Source of the DNA: Solanum dulcamara
Taxonomy: Eukaryota; Streptophyta; Magnoliopsida; Solanales; Solanaceae
NCBI RefSeq assembly: GCF_947179165.1
Contig: NC_077246.1
Location: 67,434,921-67,498,920 of the forward strand
Direction of reading: 5' to 3'
Length of the DNA: 64,000 nucleotides
Shown here: piece after piece, positions 1-11,100 of the stretch
Position numbering within the stretch: the first letter of the stretch is position 1
Layout: the number at the start of each line of letters is the position of its first letter
The notes under the pieces: generated by a model
The model's input: the letters and a program-made list of their open reading frames with translations, nothing else
What the model was told of the DNA's origin: nothing
Databases searched by the model: none
Made by a program: the position numbers and the translations under genes

Positions 1-968
1 TGGAATTGGTGCATTAATGTATCTTGCTAACAATTCTAGACCAGATATAGCTTTCTCAGTAAACTTGTTAGCAAGATTTAATTCTTCCCCAACGCGAAGA
101 CACTGGAATAGAATTAAGCATATATTCAGATACCTCCGAGGGACCATAGATATGTGATTGTTTTACTCAAATAAATCCATGTCACAATTGATTGGTTACG
201 CAGATGCGGGATATTTGTCTGATCCCCATAAAGGTCGATCGCAGACAGACTATTTATTTACATGTGGTGGTACAACTATATCATGACGTTCAACAAAGCA
301 AACTATGGTTGCCACTTTCTCAAATCATGCAGATATAATAACCATTCATGAAGCAAGTCGAGAATGGATTTGGTTAAGATCCATAACTCAACACATTCAA
401 GAAACATGTGGCCTTTCTTTGAAAAGAGACGTTCCAACAATATTGTATGAAGACAATGTTGCATGTATAGCTCAACTTAAGGGAGGATACATCAAAGGAG
501 ACAGAACAAAACATATTTCACCAAAATTCTTCTTTATCCATGATCTTCAAAAAAAAGGTGAAATAGATGTTCAACAAGTTCGTTCAAGTGATAATTTAGC
601 AGATATGTTCACCAAGATATTGCCAACTTCAACCTTTGAGAAATTGAGATACAAGATTGAAATGCGTCATCTTCGAGATATTAAATGATGTATTCATCAG
701 GGGGAGTATAATATGCACTGTACTCTTTTTTTCTTAGTCTAGGTTTTGTCCCAATGGGTTTTCCTGGTAAGATTTTTAATGAGGCAGCAATTAAGGCATA
801 TTACCAGATGTGTGTACTCTTTTTCCTTCACTGGGCTTTTTTCCAATGAGTTTTTCCTAGTAAGGTTTTAACGAGGCACAACATCTATGGGTGTTCAGAA
901 TAAATATGTATATTATTTCTTATAGAGTTTTTAAGGAGACACATTATACATAGACATCCAAGGGAGAG
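1..968 (+). pseudogene. Ty1/copia retrotransposon polyprotein 3' end (RT end and RNase H), degenerate
   Basis: The frame running from base 2 to the stop at 686-688 encodes the end of a copia-type reverse transcriptase and its RNase H. Visible marks are YLANNSRPDIAFSVN near the start, YADAGYLSD around 200, the DNVACI block near 452, the TKHI segment near 507 and NLADMFTK near 592. The frame is broken by TGA codons at 155-157 and 284-286; the second sits where the family has Trp, so it looks like a G-to-A change typical of methylated repeats. The last 127 codons (305-688) stay open but have no start of their own. After the stop comes CAGGGGGAG (698-706), then two diverged copies of a module of about 65 bases (about 719-785 and 819-880), then the purine tract before the LTR. 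The 5' part of the element lies outside the window. It is not an active gene. Confidence 0.9.
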
Positions 969-1179
969 TGTTGTATATTGGATGTCATTTTACCAAGTGG
1001 GGCCCACTTGAAAGTGGGCAAGTTGCCCACTTGGTCTTCTTTTCTTTATAGGTGTTGCCTTTTCTCTTCTATAAATGCCAACTTTGGCATTAAGAAGAAG
1101 ATATCGATACTGCAATACACACAAAATTTCTTAATTTTCTTTCTCTTATTTTCTGGTTCTTAAATTATAGTTTATAACA
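969..1179 (+). mobile_element. 3' LTR of the copia element
   Basis: It begins TGTTGTA directly after a purine tract (AAGGGAGAG) and ends TATAACA, a 6-of-7 match to the inverted start, so the ends have the TG...CA form of an LTR. A TATA-like TCTATAAAT lies near 1068, as expected for the LTR promoter. Two nested inverted repeats lie at about 995-1042 (AAGTGGGGCCCACTT, and AAGTGGGC with GCCCACTT). The 3' border is inferred from the terminal inverted repeat only, because the 5' LTR is not in the window. Confidence 0.65.
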
Positions 1180-1959
1180 GATAAGCTATTTTTTTAAAAA
1201 GAAAAGGTCACTCAATTTTACCTAAATATCACATAAAAAATCATAAAATCTTACCTCATTATTCATCTGCGGGTGGGTACATCATACATGAGCATGGCAG
1301 CCACCTTAGGTGAAGGGTGGTCTGATGCACTCCTTCGTCGTAAAATTATGTGGTGTATAAATGTTAAATATTAGCTATTATGAGTGTGTATTTATTTTGC
1401 ACACCCTTAACACAATTAAAAAGAAAATTTGCATATATAACTCAAATTCATTTTAAATATCAACAGTTTAGTAAGTTACCATTTTTATTTCACCTCAGGC
1501 AATCTAAAAAATCTTAATGGTTCATTATATCAACAACAATAAGGACAAATTCAGTATAATTCTACAACTGTGGTTCGTAGAGGATAAGATGAACACATCT
1601 TTACCCCTATCTTTATGGGGTAAAGAGGTGGTTTTCAATTGACACTCAACAACCCTCCTCCTTTATCCAAACTTAAGATCGGTAATTTGAACGAATTCAT
1701 ATAGGTGGGGTTAAATTCCATGTTAACCGTGTAAAATTTCATTAATATAACTTTCTTAAAGAAAAAAACGCAAAGTAGAGACAAAATCTACATATTTTGT
1801 TTGATATTGTTGGGAAGTGCAAAATCACATGTGACCAAATGCTGAAGTATTCATTTCTCTAACTGCTAATTGATTCTTTTTTGTTCATCAAATCTCTCAG
1901 ACTTCAGTTCATTGCCTTGAAAATATTGAATCCTCAAATTCCTTTTGGTATCATAGAGA
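1180..1959. other. Intergenic, with one old LINE-tail copy
   Basis: No gene is seen. Bases 1528-1650 form a diverged copy, on the minus strand, of the repeat that recurs at 25203, 30047, 55072 and 61972: CAACAACAA, then a CAGTATAAT-like block, then a run like ACCCCTATCTTTATGGGG. The rest is AT-rich. Confidence 0.5.
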
Positions 1960-3000
1960 TTAACATTGAAAATCTTGCAAACAATGAACTAATCAGTAGC
2001 AGTTTGAAACAAGATCATGAAGTAGTTCTAGTGATTGTTCCATTTCAAGCTCAAGGCCATCTCAACCAGCTTCTCCAATTTGCCTGTGTAGTTTCTTCCT
2101 ATGGTATCTATGTTTACTATGTTGGCTTTGCCATCAGGCCAAGGTTCGAGCCAACGCCTTCAGACATTCATGATGCTTCAGGATGTTTGCAGTCCTCATA
2201 TATACTGGCATTAAGGCCGGTGATATCGATAATGCAGGCCAAGTGATTGAAGGTACTACTAATCTTGACTTGATGGTGCAACTTGCAGCAATACAAAACA
2301 AGAAGCAATGGGCAATTGGACCGATTCTCCCTACTAAACGACTGGATCATATCTCAAATAGGGACAACATATGTTTGGATTGGCTGAACAAACAACCTCC
2401 AAATTCAGTTCTTTATGTGTCTTTTGGAAAATCTGACTTCATTTTCTAATGAACAAATCAAGGAACTCGCGATGGGATTAGAGAAAAGCAAGCAGAAGTT
2501 CATATGGGTGTTGAGGGATGCTGATGAAGGAGTTCTTTTTAATGGGGAAGCAAGAACTAGAAGACTTTGAGTTGCCGGAAGAATTTGAGGAAAGAGTGAA
2601 AGGGGTGGGCTTAGTGGTGAGAGATTGGGCACCACAACCAGAAATCTTGGCTCATTCGTTCACAGGTGGCTTCATGAGTCACTGTGGAGCATTAATATGG
2701 GAATGCCAATAGCAGCTTGGCCTATGCAGTTTGACCAACCAAAACGTGGTTTCTTGGTGACAGAAATTATGAAAACAGGCCTGATTGTGAGAGAGTGGGA
2801 GAAACGCGAGGAGCTGGTCACTGCATTCACCATTGAGAATGTTGTGAGGAAGTTAATGACATCAGAAGAAGGTGGTGTCATGAGAAAAAGAGCAGAAGAA
2901 TTAGGAGAGGCCGTTAGGCGGTCCACAGAGAAAGGGTGTGCTTCTCGAATAGAATTAGAGTCTACCATCGCGCATATCACAAAACTTTTTTTACACCAGA
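1960..3000 (+). pseudogene. Zeatin O-glucosyltransferase-like UGT, broken tandem copy
   Basis: It is closely similar in DNA to the intact gene at 4402-5904, in the same order and orientation. It keeps the N-terminal block with the GHLNQLL motif (about 2049-2070) and then jumps, after about 2170, to sequence matching the middle of the intact gene, so several hundred bases are missing. A frameshift occurs near 2430. The start of the donor-sugar (PSPG) box is readable ([18 protein letters not shown]) but 27 bases of the intact gene are replaced by 8 at about 2687-2695, a net loss of 19 bases. This removes the conserved Trp-Asn-Ser and shifts the frame. The stop is also lost: the final ATCACA runs into unrelated sequence. 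At least four lesions make a functional product impossible. Confidence 0.9.
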
Positions 3001-3079
3001 AGCTAGTGATAAGGATTCTACACTTTTTCAATTTGTTTCCTCTTTTTAAGCATTTTGGTTACTTCAAAATTTCTTTAAC

Positions 3080-4085
3080 GTGATGAGCTTGTGACTGCAT
3101 CCACCATTTAGATTGTTGTGAGGAAGCTAATGGCATCAGGAAACGGCGATGACATTAGGAAAAGAGAAGAAGAATGGGAGCATCAGTAAGACTGTCCACA
3201 GAAAAAGGGAGTGCTTCTCGACTAGAGTTTAGATTCTTTCATTGCCCATATCACTAGATAGTAATGGAGCATTAAGAGATCATTTAAGAAGGTTTGGCAT
3301 GAACTTTTCTGAACTAAAAACAGAAAGTTTGAACAAGTAATCAAACAACTTGAACAGAAAAAATGACTGATTGATGAAACAAGAAAGAACTATGGCAAGC
3401 TTCTTGCGAGAGACACGACGAGCTAATGACTCTGTCCAACATTGAGAATGTTGTTAGGAAGTTAATGGGTCGGAGCCAGGATTTTCAATAATAGTTTCAA
3501 AATCTGAAAAAGTAGACACATGAACCAGCCGAAGGGGGTTCGACATCTATTATTTATACTTAAAAAAATATTTTAACCATATATAAATTGTATAATTTTT
3601 CGACGAAGGGGGTTCGGATGAACCCTCTAGCCACCATGTGGCTCCGCCCCTGCTCGGAACCAGGATTTTTAATAAGGGGCTTCAAAATCTTAAAAAGTAG
3701 ACACACGAACTAGCCGGAGGAGGTTCGACAGAAAAAGACTCCACCGCTGATCGGAAGAAGGCAACATTTTTTTGGAAAAGTTTCGAAATTAAATCGAGGA
3801 GTGCAATTACAGATTTTTAGTGGAATGATTTGTAATTTATTACGATATGATCAATTCATTCTTTTGTGAATTATTATCGTGATTGGAAGCCTCGGTTAAA
3901 TAAATCTACGATCCCTACTATACCTGATTAATTGACCGTGTATAGAAAAGAAGAGGAATAATAAAAGGAGAAATAATTATTTCATTGCTTCCGTTGTGCA
4001 TAATCTAACAGTAAAGTGGTCCACGTAGAATGGGAGTGCTTCTCGAATGGAGATGGATTCTTTTCATTGCCCATATCATAAGTAA
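3080..4085 (+). pseudogene. 3' scraps of further UGT copies
   Basis: Bases 3080-3260 repeat the last 60 or so codons of the UGT gene, with an in-frame stop (ACC ATT TAG). Bases 3262-3350 match the 3' flank found after the intact gene at about 6041-6130, so coding end and 3' flank were duplicated together. A second scrap starts at about 3417 (TCCAACATTGAGAATGTTGT), is cut at about 3468 by a MITE, resumes near 3741 and reappears at 4015-4080. The scraps show that the locus once held more copies than the two recognisable ones. Confidence 0.75.
3468..3649. mobile_element. MITE-like insertion with GGCGGAGCC-type ends, plus truncated second copy
   Basis: The left end GGTCGGAGCCA and the right end TGGCTCCGCC are imperfect inverted repeats enclosing about 180 AT-rich bases, with a repeated GAAGGGGGTTCG block. 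A truncated second copy follows at 3652-3730 (CGGAACCAGGATTTTTAATAAGGGG). It interrupts a UGT scrap. A related pair of ends is seen around 54932 and 55482. The superfamily is not assigned because no target duplication is readable. Confidence 0.55.
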
Positions 4086-4401
4086 AAAACAAAAAGACAG
4101 AACAATGGACAGAATCTACAAGCAAATCTTATCATAAAACAATCCTATTGAGGACATACAGAAACAGCAAAATTTAACATTATGCAAATAACTAACAAAT
4201 GTGGACAAAGTGTTATGCAAGAAAACAAACCTCTCAATACTTCTGTACCACATACTTTTCTTTCCTCACCCCCAAATTATTGGTCCTTTTGTTCAATTTA
4301 AAAACACTTGAAAGAAAAACTTTTATGGATGGTTAATCAAAATTTCCAAGTCTTGTCTGCTGTTTACTTTAGTTCAATTCTCATAGACTTCAAAGTTGAA
4401 T
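4086..4401. other. 5' flank of the intact UGT gene
   Basis: AT-rich flank between the last scrap and the ATG. No convincing TATA box can be singled out. The last 20 bases before the gene (CATAGACTTCAAAG) resemble the flank of the broken copy near 1898 (CTCAGACTTCAG). Confidence 0.4.
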
Positions 4402-5904
4402 ATGTATAACCCTGCTTCTAACATGACACAAGCTCAATCAGAAGATCACAGGGAGGATCCAACAGAAGTACTAAACACTGGTTTGTCTTCTTCCAACAAG
4501 AATTTACCAAACCATGAATTTAGCAAACTGAAACAAGATGAAGTAGCTATAGTTATGGTTCCATTTCCAGCTCAAGGCCATCTCAACCAACTTCTCCAAC
4601 TTTCATGTTTAATCTCCTCCTATGATCTTCCTGTCTACTATGTTGGCTCGGCCACACATAATCGTCAAGCCAGGATTCGAGCCAACTCCTTAAATCCTTC
4701 AGACATAGCCAAAGTCCACTTCCATGACCTCCCAACTCCTGAATTTGCCTCACCATCACCTGACTTTAATGCCGTGAACAAATTCCCATCACATCTTCAG
4801 CCATCATGGGATGCTTCTATGCTTCTTCGCGAGCCCATTGCTTCTTTCTTACGGGATATTTCATCAAAAGCAAGACGAGTCATTGTTGTTCATGATCCTT
4901 TAATGTCCTATAATGTTCAGGATGTTACTTCTTTGCCCAATGCTGAATCCTATATGTTTAATTGCATTTCAGCTTTCACTTCATACAGTATGATATACTT
5001 ATTTTTTGAGATGTCTGTCCAACATGAAGAAGAATTGCTTAAAAAGCTACCCTCCCTTGAAGGAATTATGACAGATGAAATCAGGGATTTATCAGCTTTT
5101 CAGCTTCGGTATCGAGATATTCGATCAGGTGATATCCATAATACAAGCAAAGTAATTGAAGGCAAGTATCTTGATTTGCTGGCACAAGCAGAAATTAATC
5201 AGAACAAGAAAAATTGGGCAATTGGACCTATTCTGCCAACTAAACTCGATCATATCTCAAATAGGAACGATATATGTTTGGAATGGCTGAACAAACAACT
5301 TCCAAGATCAGTTCTTTATATATCTTTTGGAACAACAACTTCACTTTCCGATAGAGAAATCAAGGAGCTCGCAATGGGATTAGAACAAAGCAAACAGAGG
5401 TTCCTATGGGTGTTGAGAGACGCCGATAGAGGAGATATCTTTACTGGGGAAGATAGAAGAGTTGAGCTGCCAGAAGGGTTTGAGGAGAGAGTAAAAGATG
5501 TAGGCTTAGTGGTAAGAGAATGGGCACCACAACCAGAAATCTTGGCTCATACGTCCACAGGCGGGTTCATGAGTCATTGTGGATGGAATTCTTGTATAGA
5601 GAGTATTACTATGGGAGTGCCTATAGCTGCTTGGCCTATGCACTCTGATCAACCGAGAAATGGTTTCTTGTTGACGGAAGTGTTGAAAATAGGACTGCTT
5701 GTGAGGGAGTGGGAGAAACGCGAGGAGCTAGTAAGTGCATCCACGATTGAGAATGTCGTGAGGAAGTTGATGGCATCAGAAGAAGGCGATGTGATTGGAA
5801 AAAGAGCAGAAGAATTGGGAGAAGCTGTAAGGCGGTCCACAGAGAAAGGGGGAGCTTCTCAAATGGAGTTGGAATCTTTTGTCGCGCATATCACAAGATA
5901 GACT
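4402..5904 (+). CDS. Zeatin O-glucosyltransferase-like UDP-glycosyltransferase (family 1 GT)
   Basis: An intronless gene of about 499 codons. The frame is open from a TTG at 4396, but the first ATG is at 4402; a second possible start is ATG 4423. The N-terminal catalytic His lies in VPFPAQGHLNQLL (His60). The plant PSPG donor-binding box spans residues 374-417, begins [10 protein letters not shown], contains HCGWNS and ends in Gln as glucosyl transferases usually do. The overall pattern (PFPAQGHLNQLL, NWAIGPILP, LYISFGTTTSL) matches the zeatin O-glucosyl/xylosyl transferase group, which attaches sugar to the side-chain hydroxyl of zeatin in the cytosol and so stores cytokinin. Substrate is inferred from family resemblance; other acceptors are possible. 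The region before the catalytic fold is about 45 residues, polar, and longer than is usual in this group. A broken tandem copy lies just upstream. Confidence 0.88.
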
Positions 5905-6708
5905 TGTTTTTCGCCAGAATTTTGAAGTATTTTGGTTACTTTTCTTAGACATATGTAGCAGAGTTTGTTACAAAATGTCAAAATTATATTGAAGAACCAC
6001 ATTTGAGACAAACAATGTATGTTTCCTGTTATTCTGTAGTAATGGAGCATTACAAGATCATTTAGAAAGTTTTGACATGAACTTGTCTGAACTAAAAACA
6101 GATTTTGAAAAAGTAATCAAAGAACTTGAACTGGTTTTTAGCTTAGATTTCTTCAACATTGGAATATTCATTATCTGATACTTTACATCTTTATTTTGAG
6201 CATATGATTGGTTTTTTTATCTGTACATAGGACTGTCTATAATAAAAGATTTTGTTCAGTGTCTGTGTATAATTTCTTAGACATATGCCTAGAGTTGGTC
6301 TACAAAATCATCATATCATCTATATTACTTTAAAAACATGCTAGAAATCCGGGTTAATTTATTTCCTTTTTTTTTTTGGCACTTTCCTTTCTAGTTAAAG
6401 ACCTTATTAGGCTCCTCCTATGTATACACAAAATTTGATTAATGACAAAACACTTATTATAAAAGAATTTATGAAAATTCTTTTAGAGAAAGAACTTCCT
6501 TGCTATATGTCAAACTAGGATATGTGATGGATGATCTATGTTTGAACTTTTTGCATTCATTAAATATGATTCTCCTCAAATTATTGTTAAATTATCTTTA
6601 TAATATTTAAAATTAAGGAGTCCTAAAATATATGATAAGAGTTTTAAGGTTTTCTCGCATCTATATGTATGTATTTTTTTCTATTCTTAAGTTATTTGTT
6701 ATTAGACA
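5905..6708. other. 3' flank of the UGT gene and intergenic DNA
   Basis: Bases 6041-6130 are the 3' flank that is duplicated at 3262-3350. AATAAAAG near 6240 could serve as a polyadenylation signal. The rest is AT-rich with nothing coding. Confidence 0.5.
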
Positions 6709-7766
6709 CAGTGTTTTAAAAGACTTTGTTGAGACTCGACTCGGGCTCGCCCTGGGGTAGGGCTCTAGCAAACGCCCCAAGACTCAAGTATGAAACTTAG
6801 TTCTGTAAGACATATGCCCTGAGCCTCCGACTGTACGCCTTAAGCACGTCCAACGCTTGAGGCTTGTCTAACAGATCTTACACAAATTATGTATTAAAAT
6901 CTTTAGTTAAAATTCTTGATCCTCATAATTCTTGAATAAATGAATGATACTTAATAATTTTTAATCTATAGAGATAAGAAGATTGAGAGTAACTCAAATA
7001 ACAAGTTGTAGTATCACATCTTTACTATTTGGTAATACTATGAAGATGATTATATATTACGTAACATTTCTTTTAAAAATACGTAGCGAAAATTTACTTT
7101 TTCACTTATCATTGGTCTTCATAATTTTGTCATGTCTCAAAATTATCATATTTTATTTAACTATTTGAAAGTAATTTTATTTTTATTCATGATGGAGCGA
7201 TGTTTTTATTATAATACTAGTAAGTTTAATTGATTATTTTCTTTTAGGGGTTAAATTGTATAGTATGATAAAATATTTTTGAGAAATGATGATTCTTTTA
7301 TTATTAGAAAGTTAAGATATTAGATTATTTGTACTTGTATAGTCATGTTAGAAGTTTTATTTTCTATGAGTTAGAGCTTGTTTGGATAAGCCTGTATTAA
7401 GCTGCTTATAAACTGAAAACTGCTTGTTATAAGCTAAAACAAAAGTTGGGGTAACCCAACTTAATCTTTTTGACTTATAAGTTATTTTCAACTTATAGGT
7501 TGTTTTAGATAAGCTAAGTCAAACAAATTCAATTATTTTTTGAAGCTTATTTTAAACACAAAATAACTTTAAGTTGGTCAGCCAAACAATTAAAAAGGCT
7601 AAAAACAACTTATAATCAGCTTATAAGCTAATCCAAACAAGCTCTTAATCATATTTGTAATCCATAGGGCTTACGCCTCACATCTCGAGGCTTCGTCTCA
7701 AGGCTTACGCCTCACCCTATACTAAGTAAAATGCCTTGCCTCATGCCCCCACCTTTTAAAACACTG
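6709..7766. mobile_element. Non-autonomous hAT-like element
   Basis: Terminal inverted repeats CAGTGTTTTAAAAG (6709-6722) and CTTTTAAAACACTG (7753-7766) are perfect over 14 bases. They are flanked on both sides by the same 8 bases, ATTAGACA (6701-6708 and 7767-7774). An 8-base target duplication and CAGTG ends are the signature of hAT transposons. The ends carry GC-rich, CTCG/CGCCT-rich subterminal sequence (6722-6870 and 7665-7750). No transposase is present. A second MITE sits inside. Confidence 0.82.
7374..7644. mobile_element. Tourist-like MITE nested in the hAT element
   Basis: The ends GAGCTTGTTTGGATAAGC and GCTAATCCAAACAAGCTC are inverted repeats with a TTA on each side (7371-7373 and 7645-7647), the target pattern of PIF/Harbinger MITEs. 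The 271-base interior is full of TTATAAGC/GCTTATAA motifs. A relative lies at 47355-47586. Confidence 0.75.
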
Positions 7767-8123
7767 ATTAGACAAGATCCAGAAAAAAATAGCGAAATGA
7801 TAATATTTTATTTTATATTCTGTGGTTTTTATTTTATAGCGAAATATTCACATAAATTGAAACGGAAGGAGTACATTTTTACCCTGCCTGTACATTATAT
7901 AAATATAAGTTAACTATGCATCTACTAGCTGAAGTTTCAATTCGGACATCATATATTATCAAATAAGAAAATAAATGGAGGAGATGAGTTCATGTTACAA
8001 GTAATGTGTATTGTCTGGCCGGATATGTCTTAACCGGTAAACGCCCGAAGGCTGTTCTCATCCCTATCAGGGGAGACGCCAACCGTCTCTCCTCTCAGCA
8101 AACGCGAGAAGTAGCTCATACCA
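7767..8123. other. 3' flank of IAR1
   Basis: No gene. A moderately GC-rich stretch at 8015-8110 lies just past the IAR1 stop and probably holds its 3' UTR (minus strand). Confidence 0.4.
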
Positions 8124-11100
8124 TTATTCAACAAGGGAGATGCAAAGCGCGACAGCCATCCCTGATACAAGCGAGATAAGTTGGATTACTGTATTCACCA
8201 ACGTCGTCCTCCCACTATTATTCATTTCAGCCAACACTCCAGCAACCGAAATGTAGATGAAGCCGCCAGCAGTAAATCCCTGCAAGAATATATTCGAAAT
8301 AAGAGGCACTCTTTTATGAACTCGACAAATGTATCTGACTGACAGCTTGAATAAGAATCTCACCTCAATCAATGACGAATGACCAGAATCTTGTCCCAAT
8401 GTCAATGCCTACATAGCATAACACAACATGGTTCAATCAATTGCGATAAGAATAGCAGAATCTTGATGCATGCCAACAGATTAATACTGACCAGTGCAGT
8501 TCCGGCTAGTGCCACTAGTGCAGATAAGAAGTTAAAGAAGAGGGCTTTGGAGACGCTGAACCCAGACCTTACCAAGATTCCAAAATCACCTATCTGCATA
8601 GCAAACACATAATAAGGTTTGGGGATCATTATATTCACATGAGAATGAAATTGAAGTCACGGATTCAAGAGGGAAAAAGAATGCCACGTCACAAGATGCA
8701 ACAGATGTGAGATATGAAATGAAGATAATTTATCTTGAGTGGCTTCACTAATAAGCTAAAATGTTGGGAACTTGTGATAATGGAGGAAGCTTTTCATGGT
8801 TGGGGCAAAATAACATGACCAGAGGAAGTGTAACATTAAAAAAGAAAAGGTTAGAAACTTGACTATTATTTTTAGTATTGCTTCTGGTCGAATTTCAATT
8901 GCACTTTATACGCCAGTATGGTTTAGATGATTAGCTTGACATAGCATAATTGAGAAAACAAGCAGCACAAGAAAATCCAGTTGGTGTGTTGGACAAATAA
9001 GAAAGTTATCAAAGCTTGTCTCAAGGAATCATCAAGTCTGGCTTCCATAAATCACATTACTTTTCTTGACAAAGAATCGACTGATATACAGATCAATAAG
9101 ACAGAAAATGTTGCCGTAGAATCATGGAGAAATGTGATCTAGTTTGATAAAATCACCAATTGAGCTAATAGACTAGTTCTTACATGAGCTCAAAACTGCA
9201 TACAAAAGTATAGTCAAACAATTTAACAAATAAGTGACGGCGAATAAAGAATGATAATCAGAAGTGAATACTGCAATCATGTTTACTTGATTGAACTTGC
9301 TGATTCAAAGAAAGAGTAACTTCTGGCAGCTAACATGCAGCCGCTTGTATGGGTAATCAATTAAAAAAACATGCAACCGGTATTGACATGGTAATGTAGA
9401 AATACTAGATAGAAATATACAAGACCTCTTGAGGGAGCTCATGTGCGAGAAGGAACAAAGTTCTTGACCACCCACCAACTGATCCATAAAGGAGGAATGC
9501 ACTTCCCAAAGCCATCCCATCCGTAAAATTGTGCTGTAGCATAAAACAAATTCTCTCAATCTAAATGTTCACCAGCTAGATATGTCTAGTTGTTTGTGAG
9601 AAATCATAAACAGAGATGAAGGCTTATGTAGCACATACAACACCATCAGAGAAGAGGTTGAGATAACCAAAGACAAGGCTTGAACGTGGTTTAGCCTGTT
9701 CCTCTCCAGTTGATGTAGAATTGGTAGAGCAATTTGCAGCATCTAAAGAAGTATTGTCTTCAGCAGCACTGGAGCCAGTATTCCTCTGCCATAGCTAGCA
9801 TATGAGACGATAGAAATAACAACTATATAACTGCAAGCAAATAAATATTTAATGACTACATATCTTTTCTTAAAATATCTCCAGCGGCTGCAAAGACCAA
9901 CTATTCAAAGAGATTTTCAATCTGGGAAAAGACACTGCAGAATTGATAAAATTGATTAAAGATACACTAGACCTATAAGCCTATTTGTCCAAGCTTCTGG
10001 GAAGCCAAGAGTTCTCTTCTTTTTTTCAAAAAGTGCTTATTTTAGAAAGTTGAGGTGTTTGGACAAGCTTTTAGGAAAAATAAGTGCTTATTATTAGTAG
10101 CAGAAGCTATTTTTGAAAGCTAAAAAAAAGTAGCTTTTCCGCAGAAGCACTTTTGGAACATTGGCCAAGCACAAAGAACTGCTCTAATATTGGCAAAAGT
10201 GCTTTTCAAATTGATTACTCAAACATAAACTGCAATTGATTATTAATGTACAATATTGTATCACAAGATTGAATTTAGTTCAAGTCAAGTATGAAAAGTG
10301 GAAAGAAATAATATGACAGCAATTACATTGTGAAACCTTATCTTGACAAAAAAGCCTCTGTGGTTTGGTCAGTGCCTCACAGCATGTTATGTTGAAGGAA
10401 AGGCTCACAGGACCCTCTAAATTCTGAATAAAATTATTATTTTCCAGTATTTGTTTTAGTATTACGTGAAAGTTCAGAAATGCAGATCATCCTGACAAGA
10501 AATACACTTCACTGAATCTCAGCCTGGCAAAATATGGAACAGCAAATTATGGGGCATGTACTGATTCTACCTTCCGGAGAATAGCTCCTCCATTTGGTTT
10601 CTCCCCATTGGAAGAGTCAGCAGACACTCCATCCACTCCACTCCCTCCAGCTGCCTTTTCTGATAAACTTCCATCCTTCTGAGACAGTTCCTGGAGATTG
10701 CCATCAGCATCATTATCATCCTTCAATTTTGTGTAGTGCATATGATGATGATGGTGGTGACCATGACTCCGTTCATCGACTCCTCCAGGAAAATCTTCAA
10801 CATACCTCACAAGCTTCTCAACAATAAGAAAGAGCACAATTCCAGCTGCCAAAACAAAAGTATCATGAAACATTCAGCAGTGTGACAACAGCAGCAGTTA
10901 AGTCAATGACATTATCAGAAGTGAATCAAATCTCGGGCACTTGGAAGATGATTTTAAGTTCAACACAAGTTAGTAAAAATGGGAGTTATCCGAAGAACTA
11001 AAATACAGTAGAAGGAAGTTAAGCCAAGTTGAAGATAAGAATTCAAGCCCTCCCCTAAAAAATTATAAAAAGACACCACCCTGCAAAATGATGAAAACTT

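Noticed and set aside
1881..2246. 121-codon open frame treated as a gene
   Set aside because: It is only the surviving 5' piece of the broken UGT copy, running into a deletion.
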